From positions 1 to 10,973 of the forward strand of contig JAYENR010000148.1 in the NCBI GenBank assembly GCA_034722175.1: a DNA stretch of 10,973 bases. Direction: 5' to 3'. Shown piece by piece: positions 1 to 6,454 of the stretch; the stretch's first letter is position 1; each line of letters starts with the position of its first letter. Position numbers and translations under genes: made by a program. The notes beneath the pieces were generated by a model. That model was not told the DNA's origin. It saw only the letters and a list, made by a program, of their open reading frames with translations, and did no database searches. Source of the DNA: Thiomicrorhabdus sp034722175. Lineage in GTDB: Bacteria > Pseudomonadota > Gammaproteobacteria > Thiomicrospirales > Thiomicrospiraceae.

Positions 1-1
1 G

Positions 2-55
2 TTAATTCGAAAAGTAAGACGAGCTATGAAAGCAAAAGGTCACAAATATAATTAG
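2..55 (+). CDS. C-terminal end of an unidentified protein (partial)
   Basis: The frame starting at base 2 is open from the window edge to a TAG at 53-55. It gives 17 residues ending in a basic tail, LIRKVRRAMKAKGHKYN. The Lys/Arg-rich composition looks like a real protein end rather than random sequence, but it is too short to assign a family. The gene would run into the window from the left on the plus strand and converge with the OmpA-domain gene. A weak AACCTA/TAGGTT inverted repeat at 81-103 follows it, without a T-tract. Confidence 0.4.
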   Translation, partial: LIRKVRRAMKAKGHKYN

Positions 56-141
56 AAAATATCGAATTATTTTTGCGATTAACCTAGTCTGGTTGGATAG
101 GTTGAATAGAAGTTGACAATAAGGCGTGATTAGAAACAAAA

Positions 142-162
142 ACAGCCGCATAAAACGGCTGT
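142..162 (-). terminator. Rho-independent terminator of the OmpA-domain gene
   Basis: A perfect 7-bp stem, ACAGCCG pairing with CGGCTGT, encloses a 7-nt loop. On the minus strand the second arm runs straight into TTTTTGTTT. It lies 32 bp past the ompA-type stop codon and has the right orientation to end that transcript. Confidence 0.85.
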
Positions 163-194
163 AAATCGAATATTTTTATCTGATTAAAAAGAGA

Positions 195-1022
195 TTATTT
201 AATAATCTCTAGCTCTACGCGACGGTTTTCCGCACGACCAGATTGAGTATCATTAGATGCAATCGGTTGAGATTCTCCCATACCTTGTGCTTGAATACGT
301 TGTGATTCAATGCCGTTGCTCTCTAAATAGGTTTTTACCGCTTGAGCACGTTTTTCAGAAAGTGCTTGGTTATATGCTTCACTTCCTGTTGAGTCGGTAT
401 GACCGGTTACTTTCACTGTTTTGGCTGAGTGGCGTTTCATATAGTCAGAATAAATATCTAACTTATGAGTCGCTGTTTCCGTCAGTTTAGCTTCATCACT
501 GCCAAAGAAACCATAGAAAGCAGCAGGTGCATCTTCTACCACAACTGGCTTAGGTACTGGTTTAGGCGCAGGTTTTGCAATAATAACAGGTGCCGGTTTT
601 TTAACGACAACTGGTTTTGGCTCTTCCCAACCTTCACATTTGTTGATAGCGGTCTCTTTAGTCCAATCTATTGTACGAACACAATAACCGTAACCATCAC
701 GGACAATGCTTCCGTAAGAATCCACTACATAAGCGGATTGTGATGAGCCATCAATATCTGCAGATACAGCAGGTAATAGGCTTGGTGCAGGCTGCGCCTT
801 GGCTTTGCTCGTAACAACTTTAGAAACGTCTGCTTCAGGTTTTGCTTCACAACTGCTCAAAGCCATTTCTGGTGTCCAGTCAATCGAACGCACACAATTA
901 CCGTAGTTGTCTTTAACAATGTTCCCATCACTGTCCGTGACATAACCTTGGTTCGCTGCGAAGACAGATGAACAGGCAGTCATAGAGATTAATGCTACAA
1001 GTGGGAGTAAACGTGTTTTCAT
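195..1022 (-). CDS. OmpA-family outer-membrane/peptidoglycan-binding protein
   Basis: This 275-aa exported protein has a C-terminal OmpA domain at about residues 168-275. The motif TGHTDSTG...YNQALSEKRA is clear; Asp210 and Arg225 are spaced like the peptidoglycan-binding Asp/Arg pair of E. coli OmpA, so the domain probably tethers the envelope to the cell wall. The N-terminus is a signal peptide. Cleavage could be by signal peptidase I after the VFAA region, or by lipoprotein processing at Cys17 in a poor MTAC lipobox. There is no eight-stranded barrel. Residues 27-58 and 98-129 are two copies of a Cys-containing repeat (Y-V-x-D-S...CVR-x-IDWT...C), followed by a Pro/Lys/Val-rich linker at 132-165. 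AAGGA lies 9 nt before the ATG. It follows the SigX/CmpX-like genes, as oprF accompanies sigX in Pseudomonas, and has its own ECF-like promoter candidate. Confidence 0.9.
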   Translation of the reverse strand: MKTRLLPLVALISMTACSSVFAANQGYVTDSDGNIVKDNYGNCVRSIDWTPEMALSSCEAKPEADVSKVVTSKAKAQPAPSLLPAVSADIDGSSQSAYVVDSYGSIVRDGYGYCVRTIDWTKETAINKCEGWEEPKPVVVKKPAPVIIAKPAPKPVPKPVVVEDAPAAFYGFFGSDEAKLTETATHKLDIYSDYMKRHSAKTVKVTGHTDSTGSEAYNQALSEKRAQAVKTYLESNGIESQRIQAQGMGESQPIASNDTQSGRAENRRVELEIIK

Positions 1023-1076
1023 TTTTATATATCCTTATTTTAATGAAGAGAGTGCCTCAAAATCACTCCTGATGAA

Positions 1077-1106
1077 TCAGACGATGAAAAGGATAAAAAA
1101 GTCACA
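1077..1106 (-). promoter_or_regulatory. Candidate ECF/sigma-E-type promoter of the OmpA-domain gene
   Basis: Read on the minus strand, TGACTT is followed 17 nt later by TCTGA (in the context CGTCTGA). The E. coli sigma-E consensus is GAACTT, 16-18 nt, TCTGA, so the -10 is exact and the -35 matches at 4 of 6 bases. It lies about 55 bp before the ATG. Regulation by the ECF sigma gene of this same locus is inferred, not shown. Confidence 0.4.
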
Positions 1107-1118
1107 ATTAATTTTAAA

Positions 1119-1661
1119 TTATTTTGGAAGTTTAATTTCTACTTCAATATATTGCACGTCTTGGCCTTCTGTGTTGGCTTTGACATCTGTTTTAATGGTA
1201 ACGTCATCTTTTTGAATACCCAGCATTAAGTTGTATTGCTCCTCTTCCTTGCCTTTATATTTATACAGCAGTTTAGAATCTTCAGAGGTGGGATCTAAGT
1301 TTAGTAATTGTTTTTCTGAGTCGGGAGGCGTCTCAATTTCGCTATGGTTTGACGGCAGATTAGGGCCCATATTTGATTCTTGTTCAGCCGTCTTTTCCTG
1401 AATTTCAGAAATACTTAAGTCTAAAATTTTAGGTGGGGATGCAGGCGCTGAACCAGTCTTCAATGGCGGTGGGGATTCATCTACTAATTGACTGTTATTG
1501 GATTGGACCTCTTTAGAGGGGGTCACTTGATTATTTAGTTGCTCTGTTGAGTGGGTTGAAGGTGTTTCATGAGAGTGATCTTGAATAAACGCCAGCCACA
1601 CTAATCCGATCAAACCAAACAGGCCTGCTAAGAATACCAGTCGTTTTACTGTTTGATTCAA
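1119..1661 (-). CDS. Single-pass membrane-anchored hypothetical protein
   Basis: I do not recognise a family for this 180-aa protein. Residues 7-25 form one hydrophobic segment after a short basic N-terminus, so it is probably an inner-membrane-anchored periplasmic protein. Residues 28-125 are Ser/Pro/Gln/Glu-rich and low in complexity. Only the last 50 or so residues (YKYKGKEEEQ to EVEIKLPK) look like a folded, alternating beta-type module. The start is TTG, supported by GGAG 9 nt upstream and no suitable ATG nearby. It begins 6 nt after the stop of the CmpX-like channel gene, so the two are probably translated from one message. The role is unknown; position suggests an envelope-stress accessory. 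Confidence 0.7.
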   Translation of the reverse strand: MNQTVKRLVFLAGLFGLIGLVWLAFIQDHSHETPSTHSTEQLNNQVTPSKEVQSNNSQLVDESPPPLKTGSAPASPPKILDLSISEIQEKTAEQESNMGPNLPSNHSEIETPPDSEKQLLNLDPTSEDSKLLYKYKGKEEEQYNLMLGIQKDDVTIKTDVKANTEGQDVQYIEVEIKLPK

Positions 1662-1667
1662 AAGTCA

Positions 1668-2492
1668 CTACTCCGGTTTGCTGTATATTTGGTCGAGTAA
1701 TTGATCGTTTGGAATCACGACAATCCCCGTTTCAGTTTGAATCTCAGTGCTACTACTGTTGATTTTTACAACGACACCTGCTTGCCCCTGAACTTCAATT
1801 TTATCATTTACATTAATGTGCTCTTTAAGGTAGTAGCTGGAAAGTATTTTTTTCAATTGAGGTGCACTACCAATGCCCATTGCTAAAGCGACAGCCAATG
1901 CAAACCCTGTAAATGCAACCAATATTAAAGTTTGAATCAGTTGCGTATCAAACGACAGCTGCTCTAATACCGTTAATACAATAATAACCACGAGTAGACC
2001 ATAGACAAAGTTAGCAACCAACTTTGCAACCGCTGGAACAACCGATTTTAAGGTGTTTTGTAAGCCGTTACGTAGAAAGTGTGCCACGAATAGACCTACA
2101 ACCAGAATGATTAGAGCGGCCATTAAGTTTGGTATGTACATAGCAACGGTCGTTAAAGTATCCACAAACCCTGTCAAACCAATATAGTCAGCTGCGGTAA
2201 TAAAGGTGAAGAGCATAATAAGCCAAAAAAACAGGCCTGCTAATAGTTGAGAAGGGCTTTGTTTAATACCGATAGCGGTAATTTTTTTATCTAAACTAAT
2301 GCGTTCCGCCGCACAATCAAATTTGAGTTTTTTAAATAACTTGTAACCAATTTTTCGAATAACAATGGCAATGATATATCCAGTCAAAAGTAAGGCAGAA
2401 GCGACTAGAATATCTGGAAGCAGGGCTAAAAAATCGTTATAAAAATCTCCCCAGGTAAACTCAATATGGTCTTTTACTTCATTTATGTCCAT
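1668..2492 (-). CDS. CmpX-like small mechanosensitive-channel family membrane protein
   Basis: This 274-aa integral membrane protein has about five hydrophobic segments (near 22-46, 82-104, 117-140, 153-178 and 185-206). A short MscS-type beta domain follows at about 218-270, recognisable from NDKIEVQGQAG, the following V-x-x-I and the closing VIPNDQLLDQ. The repeated pattern ILVVGLFVAHFLRNGL resembles the conserved TM-helix family of small MscS-like proteins, to which Pseudomonas CmpX belongs. CmpX-type proteins are linked with SigX and membrane or osmotic stress. The ATG overlaps the stop of the upstream 69-aa gene (TAATG), indicating translational coupling. Gating or ion flux cannot be read from sequence; channel function is inferred from the family. 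Confidence 0.8.
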   Translation of the reverse strand: MDINEVKDHIEFTWGDFYNDFLALLPDILVASALLLTGYIIAIVIRKIGYKLFKKLKFDCAAERISLDKKITAIGIKQSPSQLLAGLFFWLIMLFTFITAADYIGLTGFVDTLTTVAMYIPNLMAALIILVVGLFVAHFLRNGLQNTLKSVVPAVAKLVANFVYGLLVVIIVLTVLEQLSFDTQLIQTLILVAFTGFALAVALAMGIGSAPQLKKILSSYYLKEHINVNDKIEVQGQAGVVVKINSSSTEIQTETGIVVIPNDQLLDQIYSKPE

Positions 2493-2701
2493 TAGGATTC
2501 CTTTTTCTGTGTTGTAGTTTGTAACATACTGATTAATGCAGACGGTAATTTATAGAAAAATAGTACCATCACATCTTGGAGAAGTGTTAGCCAGTTCACA
2601 CCCTGAATAATTATCGATGTTCTTTGTTCTGATGTGTGATGTGTATCATCAATCGATAACAGTTCTTCAAGCTTTATTTCTTCTTGTGTTTTATCGCTCA
2701 T
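2492..2701 (-). CDS. 69-aa small protein between sigma factor and channel; possible anti-sigma (CfrX-like position)
   Basis: The ATG overlaps the sigma-factor stop as ATGA and the stop overlaps the channel ATG as TAATG, so this small gene is locked between two coupled neighbours. Residues 1-30 are acidic and polar; residues 32-60 are hydrophobic (WLTLLQDVMVLFFYKLP), enough for membrane association but not an obvious full transmembrane helix. No zinc-binding HxxxCxxC anti-sigma motif is present. In Pseudomonas a small protein gene, cfrX, lies next to cmpX and sigX and has been proposed to restrain SigX. Equivalence here rests on position and size only, as I cannot align the two. The overlaps on both sides make it likely to be a real gene. 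Confidence 0.65.
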   Translation of the reverse strand: MSDKTQEEIKLEELLSIDDTHHTSEQRTSIIIQGVNWLTLLQDVMVLFFYKLPSALISMLQTTTQKKES

Positions 2702-3264
2702 GTGCAGTACTTCTCATATAGGGTTTTAAAGCTTTCCATTGCTCGGTATAGACGCATTTTGGTGGCACTTAATTTAATGTTTAAGACGTCAGAAATTTCT
2801 TGAAGACTTAAATCCGTATTGAATCGCATGCTAATCATGGCTTTTTCTTGCTCTTTTTGTTGGTCAATACAGTATTGAATGCACTGTTCTTCATCATCGC
2901 ATTCAAACTCTTCACTTAATCTTAGATCGTCGGCATAGTCTTCAACTGGATCATCGAAAAGAGAGGTTTTCTTTTGTGCTGCTGTATGGCAAAGATTAAT
3001 TGTGACTCGGTACAGCCAGGTTGAGAATTTGGCATCCCCTCTAAATTTATTAATTTGTTGAAACACCTTGATAAACGTTTCTTGCGAAATTTCTTCGGCC
3101 TGTTGTACATCTCCAAAATAACGAAGACAGATGGCATAAACCATTTTTTCATGGCGTCTAACCAGTTCTTCAAAAGCAAGCGTGACATGGGGGAGCTCTT
3201 GTTTAGCTTGCTCTATGAGCTTTGCTTCATCTAGCTGGCTGATGTTGGGTTGTTTTAAGGTCAT
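2698..3264 (-). CDS. ECF RNA polymerase sigma factor, SigX-like
   Basis: This 188-aa protein has the two-domain layout of ECF sigma factors. Sigma region 2 spans about 30-98 (FEELVRRHEKMVYAICLRYF, then the EISQETFIKVFQ and STWLYRVTIN segments). Region 4 spans about 128-182 (SLQEISDVLNIKLSATKMRL). The N-terminal ELPHVTLAFEELVRR and the LSATKMR helix closely resemble my recollection of Pseudomonas SigX, and a CmpX-like channel and an OmpA-family gene downstream strengthen that. A long acidic linker (105-127) separates the domains. The ATG lacks a strong Shine-Dalgarno. It is first in a coupled block with the 69-aa protein and channel, and is probably a cell-envelope stress regulator. Confidence 0.88.
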   Translation of the reverse strand: MTLKQPNISQLDEAKLIEQAKQELPHVTLAFEELVRRHEKMVYAICLRYFGDVQQAEEISQETFIKVFQQINKFRGDAKFSTWLYRVTINLCHTAAQKKTSLFDDPVEDYADDLRLSEEFECDDEEQCIQYCIDQQKEQEKAMISMRFNTDLSLQEISDVLNIKLSATKMRLYRAMESFKTLYEKYCT

Positions 3265-3287
3265 ACTCTGTATTTACCAGTCCGCGT

Positions 3288-3401
3288 TTAAGAAGTTCTT
3301 TTTTGAATTTGGGTTAAAAATGCAGGGTTGTTAATGCTTTTGTTGCCTTTTGCATCTACCCAAATAGCATGTGACTGACTGTTGTTTGTAAAAGTACTCA
3401 T
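3288..3401 (-). CDS. Possible 37-aa small protein upstream of the sigma gene
   Basis: An ATG at 3401 opens a frame of 37 residues beginning MSTFTNNSQSHAIWVDAKGN and ending QIQKRTS, with the stop 23 bp before the sigma-factor ATG. The frame stays open upstream to about 3494, so a GTG at 3455 could give 55 residues. The composition is protein-like, but neither start has a good Shine-Dalgarno, and an ECF-like promoter candidate lies inside it. It could be a small leader protein, a remnant, or chance. No family recognised. Confidence 0.3.
   Translation of the reverse strand: MSTFTNNSQSHAIWVDAKGNKSINNPAFLTQIQKRTS
3370..3397 (-). promoter_or_regulatory. Candidate ECF-type promoter of the sigma-factor operon
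   Basis: On the minus strand GTACTT is followed 17 nt later by TCACA, about 105 bp before the sigma ATG. It shares ACTTTT, the 17-nt gap and a TC-starting -10 with the candidate before ompA. ECF sigma genes commonly autoregulate, so the pair may mark self-control, but both sites are imperfect and found by eye. Confidence 0.3.
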
Positions 3402-3450
3402 TAGTTGGCTAAGTTTTTGAGTTGTCTTGCAAAGGTCTCTAATAACGATT

Positions 3451-3478
3451 TTCACATTAATCAGAAAATATATACAAT
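3451..3478 (+). promoter_or_regulatory. Candidate sigma-70 promoter for the DUF2391-like gene
   Basis: TTCACA (3451-3456) and TACAAT (3473-3478) are separated by 16 bp, each one mismatch from consensus. Transcription would begin near 3485, giving a leader of about 35 nt that contains the AGGAG ribosome-binding site. Confidence 0.4.
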
Positions 3479-3518
3479 TGACCTTTTTTCACTAGAGTAT
3501 AAATTAGGAGTAACAAGC

Positions 3519-3914
3519 ATGCCCTCAAGTTTCAATACAGAAGACGTTATACAAATTGCAATTGGTGCTTTTGCATTATCTATTCCGATAGCATTTTCCG
3601 AAGAAGCTTGGAAAATGGCTGAGACGCTACCGCTAGTTAACTTGATGTTAATCATGTTTATATCGATGTTGTTTTTGGTAATTTATGCTTACCAAAACGT
3701 ATTTCAAGCCAATATAACCAACAGAGGGTATAGTTTTGTTTTCAGGGTTTTTATTGCCTACCTGATTACTATCGTTGTAGTTGGTTTAGTTTTAGCCTCA
3801 TTAAATAAACTTCCAATATTCACTGCACCAGACATAGCCCTAAAAAGAATCATAATTATTTCTATGCCTGCTGCCATGGGTGCAATTATTGTAGATGGAC
3901 TGGATAAAGAATAA
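3519..3914 (+). CDS. Small integral membrane protein, DUF2391-like
   Basis: The protein is 131 aa with four hydrophobic stretches (about 8-28, 39-58, 74-94 and 109-127) and short polar loops, so it is an integral membrane protein of unknown function. The opening DVIQIAIGAFALSIPIAFSEE and the closing MPAAMGAIIVDGL resemble the DUF2391/TIGR02587 putative membrane family from memory; I cannot confirm that. I chose the ATG at 3519 over the upstream in-frame ATG at 3405 because AGGAG lies 8 nt before it and the extra 38 residues look non-coding. It is the only confident gene on this strand between the partial gene at the left edge and the tRNA remnant. It ends with TAA immediately beside the TGA of the convergent TPR gene, with no base between them. 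Confidence 0.7.
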   Translation: MPSSFNTEDVIQIAIGAFALSIPIAFSEEAWKMAETLPLVNLMLIMFISMLFLVIYAYQNVFQANITNRGYSFVFRVFIAYLITIVVVGLVLASLNKLPIFTAPDIALKRIIIISMPAAMGAIIVDGLDKE

Positions 3915-4838
3915 TCAGCTAGTTTGGTATTTCTGAATAAGCACTTGAAACTCATCTAGGTTTATTAAATTTTTAAAGACAAGGTCATTTTTAATTTCGT
4001 CTATTCCTCCTCCAGATAGTTGAATGTTTTTTTCAAGATGGCTAAGTGCTTCAGGAATTTGGTTAAGCAATGAATAAGCCCCTGCTAACTGATAAAACGC
4101 GTGAGCATTTTCCGGATCTAATCGAAGTGCATTTTGACATAGATTAATAGCCCAAATTGGTTCTGAGAGTTCTAGTGCCGCATCGGCTTTATAAGTCAAT
4201 GCTTCAGTATTGTTTGGGTCAATTTCAAGTATTTGATCATAAATCGAAATTTTATTATTGATTAAGTTTTCTTGCGCAGCTTTTAACCATAAGGTATGAA
4301 TATCTTGGTGTTGTTCAAGTTGTTGTTGTGCATTCTGAATGCCCACTGTCTTTTTGTTAAGCGCTTTTTCCATATTGTCAAAGCGCTCTTCATAAGTTGA
4401 GACAATCTCATTGACTTTGTTGTCTGCCAAAGAGTGAATCTTATCTTTAATGTCTCGCATTGAGGTCCAGCCCAGCATAACTAATACCGAACTGACCCCC
4501 GCGATAAGATAAAAAAAATAGGTGACCGTATCCGTTGCATACGTTGTGACTCGATCAATCGTACGCACTTCTCGGTTCACCACTTCTTTAGTTAATGACA
4601 CTTCTAAAGCATGCATATCGTCACGCAGCGCTTTGACTTCATCCACCAGATAACGTTCAATAAATGGGTTATACATTGGCTCTTTGAGTTGATTGATTTT
4701 ATTGCTCAACTGTTCTGCCGTTGCCGAAGACAAAGCTTGGTTAGCCTTGTCTTCAGTTGACTGTTCCGTATTCGCTTGAGCACTTATAAACCACAAGGGA
4801 ATAAGCAAGATAACCAAGGTTTTTATTAATGAACGCAT
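3915..4838 (-). CDS. Membrane-anchored TPR protein downstream of ask
   Basis: This 307-aa protein starts with a signal peptide (residues 1-22, ending SAQA), then a helical stretch, then a transmembrane segment near 106-124 (VTYFFYLIAGVSSVLVMLGW). A probable coiled coil follows at about 130-180, with two to three tetratricopeptide repeats at about 181-275 (ILEIDPNNTEALTYKADAAL, ALRLDPENAHAFYQLAGAY). TPRs bind partner proteins, so this may be an assembly or scaffold protein at the inner membrane. Which side the TPRs face depends on whether the first segment is cleaved. The ATG lies 13 nt inside the end of ask, so it is probably expressed with the ectoine genes. No direct role in ectoine synthesis is known to me. 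No terminator is visible between it and the convergent gene. Confidence 0.8.
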   Translation of the reverse strand: MRSLIKTLVILLIPLWFISAQANTEQSTEDKANQALSSATAEQLSNKINQLKEPMYNPFIERYLVDEVKALRDDMHALEVSLTKEVVNREVRTIDRVTTYATDTVTYFFYLIAGVSSVLVMLGWTSMRDIKDKIHSLADNKVNEIVSTYEERFDNMEKALNKKTVGIQNAQQQLEQHQDIHTLWLKAAQENLINNKISIYDQILEIDPNNTEALTYKADAALELSEPIWAINLCQNALRLDPENAHAFYQLAGAYSLLNQIPEALSHLEKNIQLSGGGIDEIKNDLVFKNLINLDEFQVLIQKYQTS

Positions 4839-6280
4839 ATCGCAGTCCCATGATTGTGAACTTCTATTAAACTGCGGTGTAAAGCTTTTACGGTTTTCTC
4901 ATAGTCAGTATCATTGACATAAAATTGCATTTCAACTTGACGGGTATTTTGGTGAATAGCTTCAATATTAATACCATGTTCATATAAAGCACTGACGGCA
5001 TTGGCAAGAAAACCTTTAATCCGCATGTCACTACCCATTGCGGATGCTACAGAAACTTTACTTGTTTGAATTGTGGCATTTTTAAATTTATTTTGCAGTT
5101 GTTTTGTCAGACGGTTAGCCTTTTTCAAAGAATCATCTATATATAGGGTAATGGTATTTGCATTGTAGTCTTTATTGATTACCTTGCACTTTAAGCGTTC
5201 AACCACTTTGATAAGCTCAAGTTCATAATGGTGATGGTTTTCCATCATATCTTGGTCAAATACTTCAACCGCAAGTAGTTTTTGAATGCCGGCAATAATC
5301 TCGACTTGTGGTGAGTCGCTAGTATATTCATCAGTGATTAGGGTGCCGTGATGTTCTGGTTCAAAGGTATTTTTAATTCGCAGTGGAATTTTATTTTGAC
5401 GCAGACCGTTTGCCGCACTGGGATGAATCGCTTCCATGCCTAAATTAGCAAGTTGGTCGGCAATGTCATAGTTGGTTTTACCAATTGGAACGGCATTTTC
5501 TTCTCCAACCAGTCTAGGATCAGCACTACTAAGGTGAAACTCTTTATGAATCACCGCTTCAGTGGCTTTTAGTAACACGGCGATTCGGCTAAAGGTCATT
5601 TCACTATAACCTCTATCATAGGTTTGCATGAGGTTTTCTGAGCAGTGGCTGTAACCGGTAACGATGGGGAGTTCAGTTGTAAAGTCCACATCAGAAAAGT
5701 GTTTAGTAATCATTTCATCTAAAGATTTTGGGTGATCATTTTGCCACCCTGTTAAATCAATAAAGCGCGCATTAACGCCTTCGTTTTGCAATAACTTTGT
5801 TAAGTTATAAGCACTGTGTGCTTCTCCCAAACTAGAAAGTAGCTCACGCACAGTGAGAAGGTGGTCTTGCAAAGAAAAGTGGCCGTGATTACAAAGTTCA
5901 CGCAGGTAACGTAACAGTTGTTCAGTATGATCAAGGCGCTTTAAGATAAATTTATTAGCTTGTTCAAGCTGATCTGCTTGGTGGCTAGGTTCAAACAGCT
6001 CGGCATTGAGTTGTTGAAACTTTTTGCCTAATTCACGCAGTGCTTCCAGCCAATCTGTTTGGTTATCATATTTGGTAAACAGACCATAAATACCAGGCCT
6101 CCCAGTTTTTTTATGTTCCAGTAAATCGTTGGTAATACCGCCATAAGCCGATACCACAAAGATTCGGTTATAAGGATTGTTAGGATAAAGGATGATATTG
6201 TCTCGAACCGATTGGTATTGAGACATAGAGGTTCCTCCGATTTTTTCAACGCTCAGAGTACGCGTAATAGAATTTTCCAT
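4826..6280 (-). CDS. ask: Ectoine-cluster aspartate kinase (Ask_Ect)
   Basis: Aspartate kinase (EC 2.7.2.4) phosphorylates L-aspartate, the first step towards aspartate-semialdehyde, the precursor of diaminobutyrate and ectoine. At 484 aa it opens with VEKIGGTSMSQYQSVR (about residues 11-26), the variant KIGGTS substrate/ATP motif found in the ectoine-dedicated kinases. The amino-acid kinase domain covers roughly the first 310 residues and C-terminal ACT-type regulatory segments about 325-475, including KVSVASAMGSDM and GINIEAIHQNTRQVEMQFYV. The ATG at 6280 has AGAAGGA just upstream. It is separated from ectC by 174 bp containing a perfect stem-loop and overlaps the TPR gene by 13 bp. A dedicated kinase is thought to escape normal lysine/threonine feedback; that is family knowledge, not visible here. 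Confidence 0.93.
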   Translation of the reverse strand: MENSITRTLSVEKIGGTSMSQYQSVRDNIILYPNNPYNRIFVVSAYGGITNDLLEHKKTGRPGIYGLFTKYDNQTDWLEALRELGKKFQQLNAELFEPSHQADQLEQANKFILKRLDHTEQLLRYLRELCNHGHFSLQDHLLTVRELLSSLGEAHSAYNLTKLLQNEGVNARFIDLTGWQNDHPKSLDEMITKHFSDVDFTTELPIVTGYSHCSENLMQTYDRGYSEMTFSRIAVLLKATEAVIHKEFHLSSADPRLVGEENAVPIGKTNYDIADQLANLGMEAIHPSAANGLRQNKIPLRIKNTFEPEHHGTLITDEYTSDSPQVEIIAGIQKLLAVEVFDQDMMENHHHYELELIKVVERLKCKVINKDYNANTITLYIDDSLKKANRLTKQLQNKFKNATIQTSKVSVASAMGSDMRIKGFLANAVSALYEHGINIEAIHQNTRQVEMQFYVNDTDYEKTVKALHRSLIEVHNHGTAICVH

Positions 6281-6303
6281 GATTCCTTCTAAATTTAATT
6301 GAT

Positions 6304-6332
6304 TTGGACACCTTTACTTTGCTGGTGTCCAA
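6304..6332 (-). other. Intercistronic stem-loop between ectC and ask
   Basis: TTGGACACC and GGTGTCCAA are a perfect 9-bp inverted repeat around an 11-nt loop, about 24 bp before the ask start codon. There is no T-tract on the minus strand, so it is not a standard terminator. It could be an mRNA processing or stability element, an attenuator, or a protein-binding site that sets ask expression relative to ectABC. Confidence 0.6.
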
Positions 6333-6454
6333 CTTATATCAATGACTAGTTCTATAGATAAAACCTAAAGTGTTCGCTTCAAGTAGTCGACGCTGAAAAG
6401 CCAAGATAAATTATGTTAGTTATTCAGGGTCAACTATGAATGGGTAAACCGGTT

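Noticed and set aside
3293..3298. GAACTT just upstream of the sigma gene as an ECF -35 element
   Set aside because: The base run 16 nt on is TAAAT, not an ECF -10, and transcription would start at the start codon.
3478..3503. TTGACC/TATAAA as a promoter for the DUF2391-like gene
   Set aside because: The spacer is only 14 bp and transcription would start after the ribosome-binding site, removing it from the message.
3405..3518. Longer N-terminus for the DUF2391-like protein (ATG at 3405)
   Set aside because: The extra residues are not hydrophobic or family-like, and AGGAG sits at ideal distance from the ATG at 3519.
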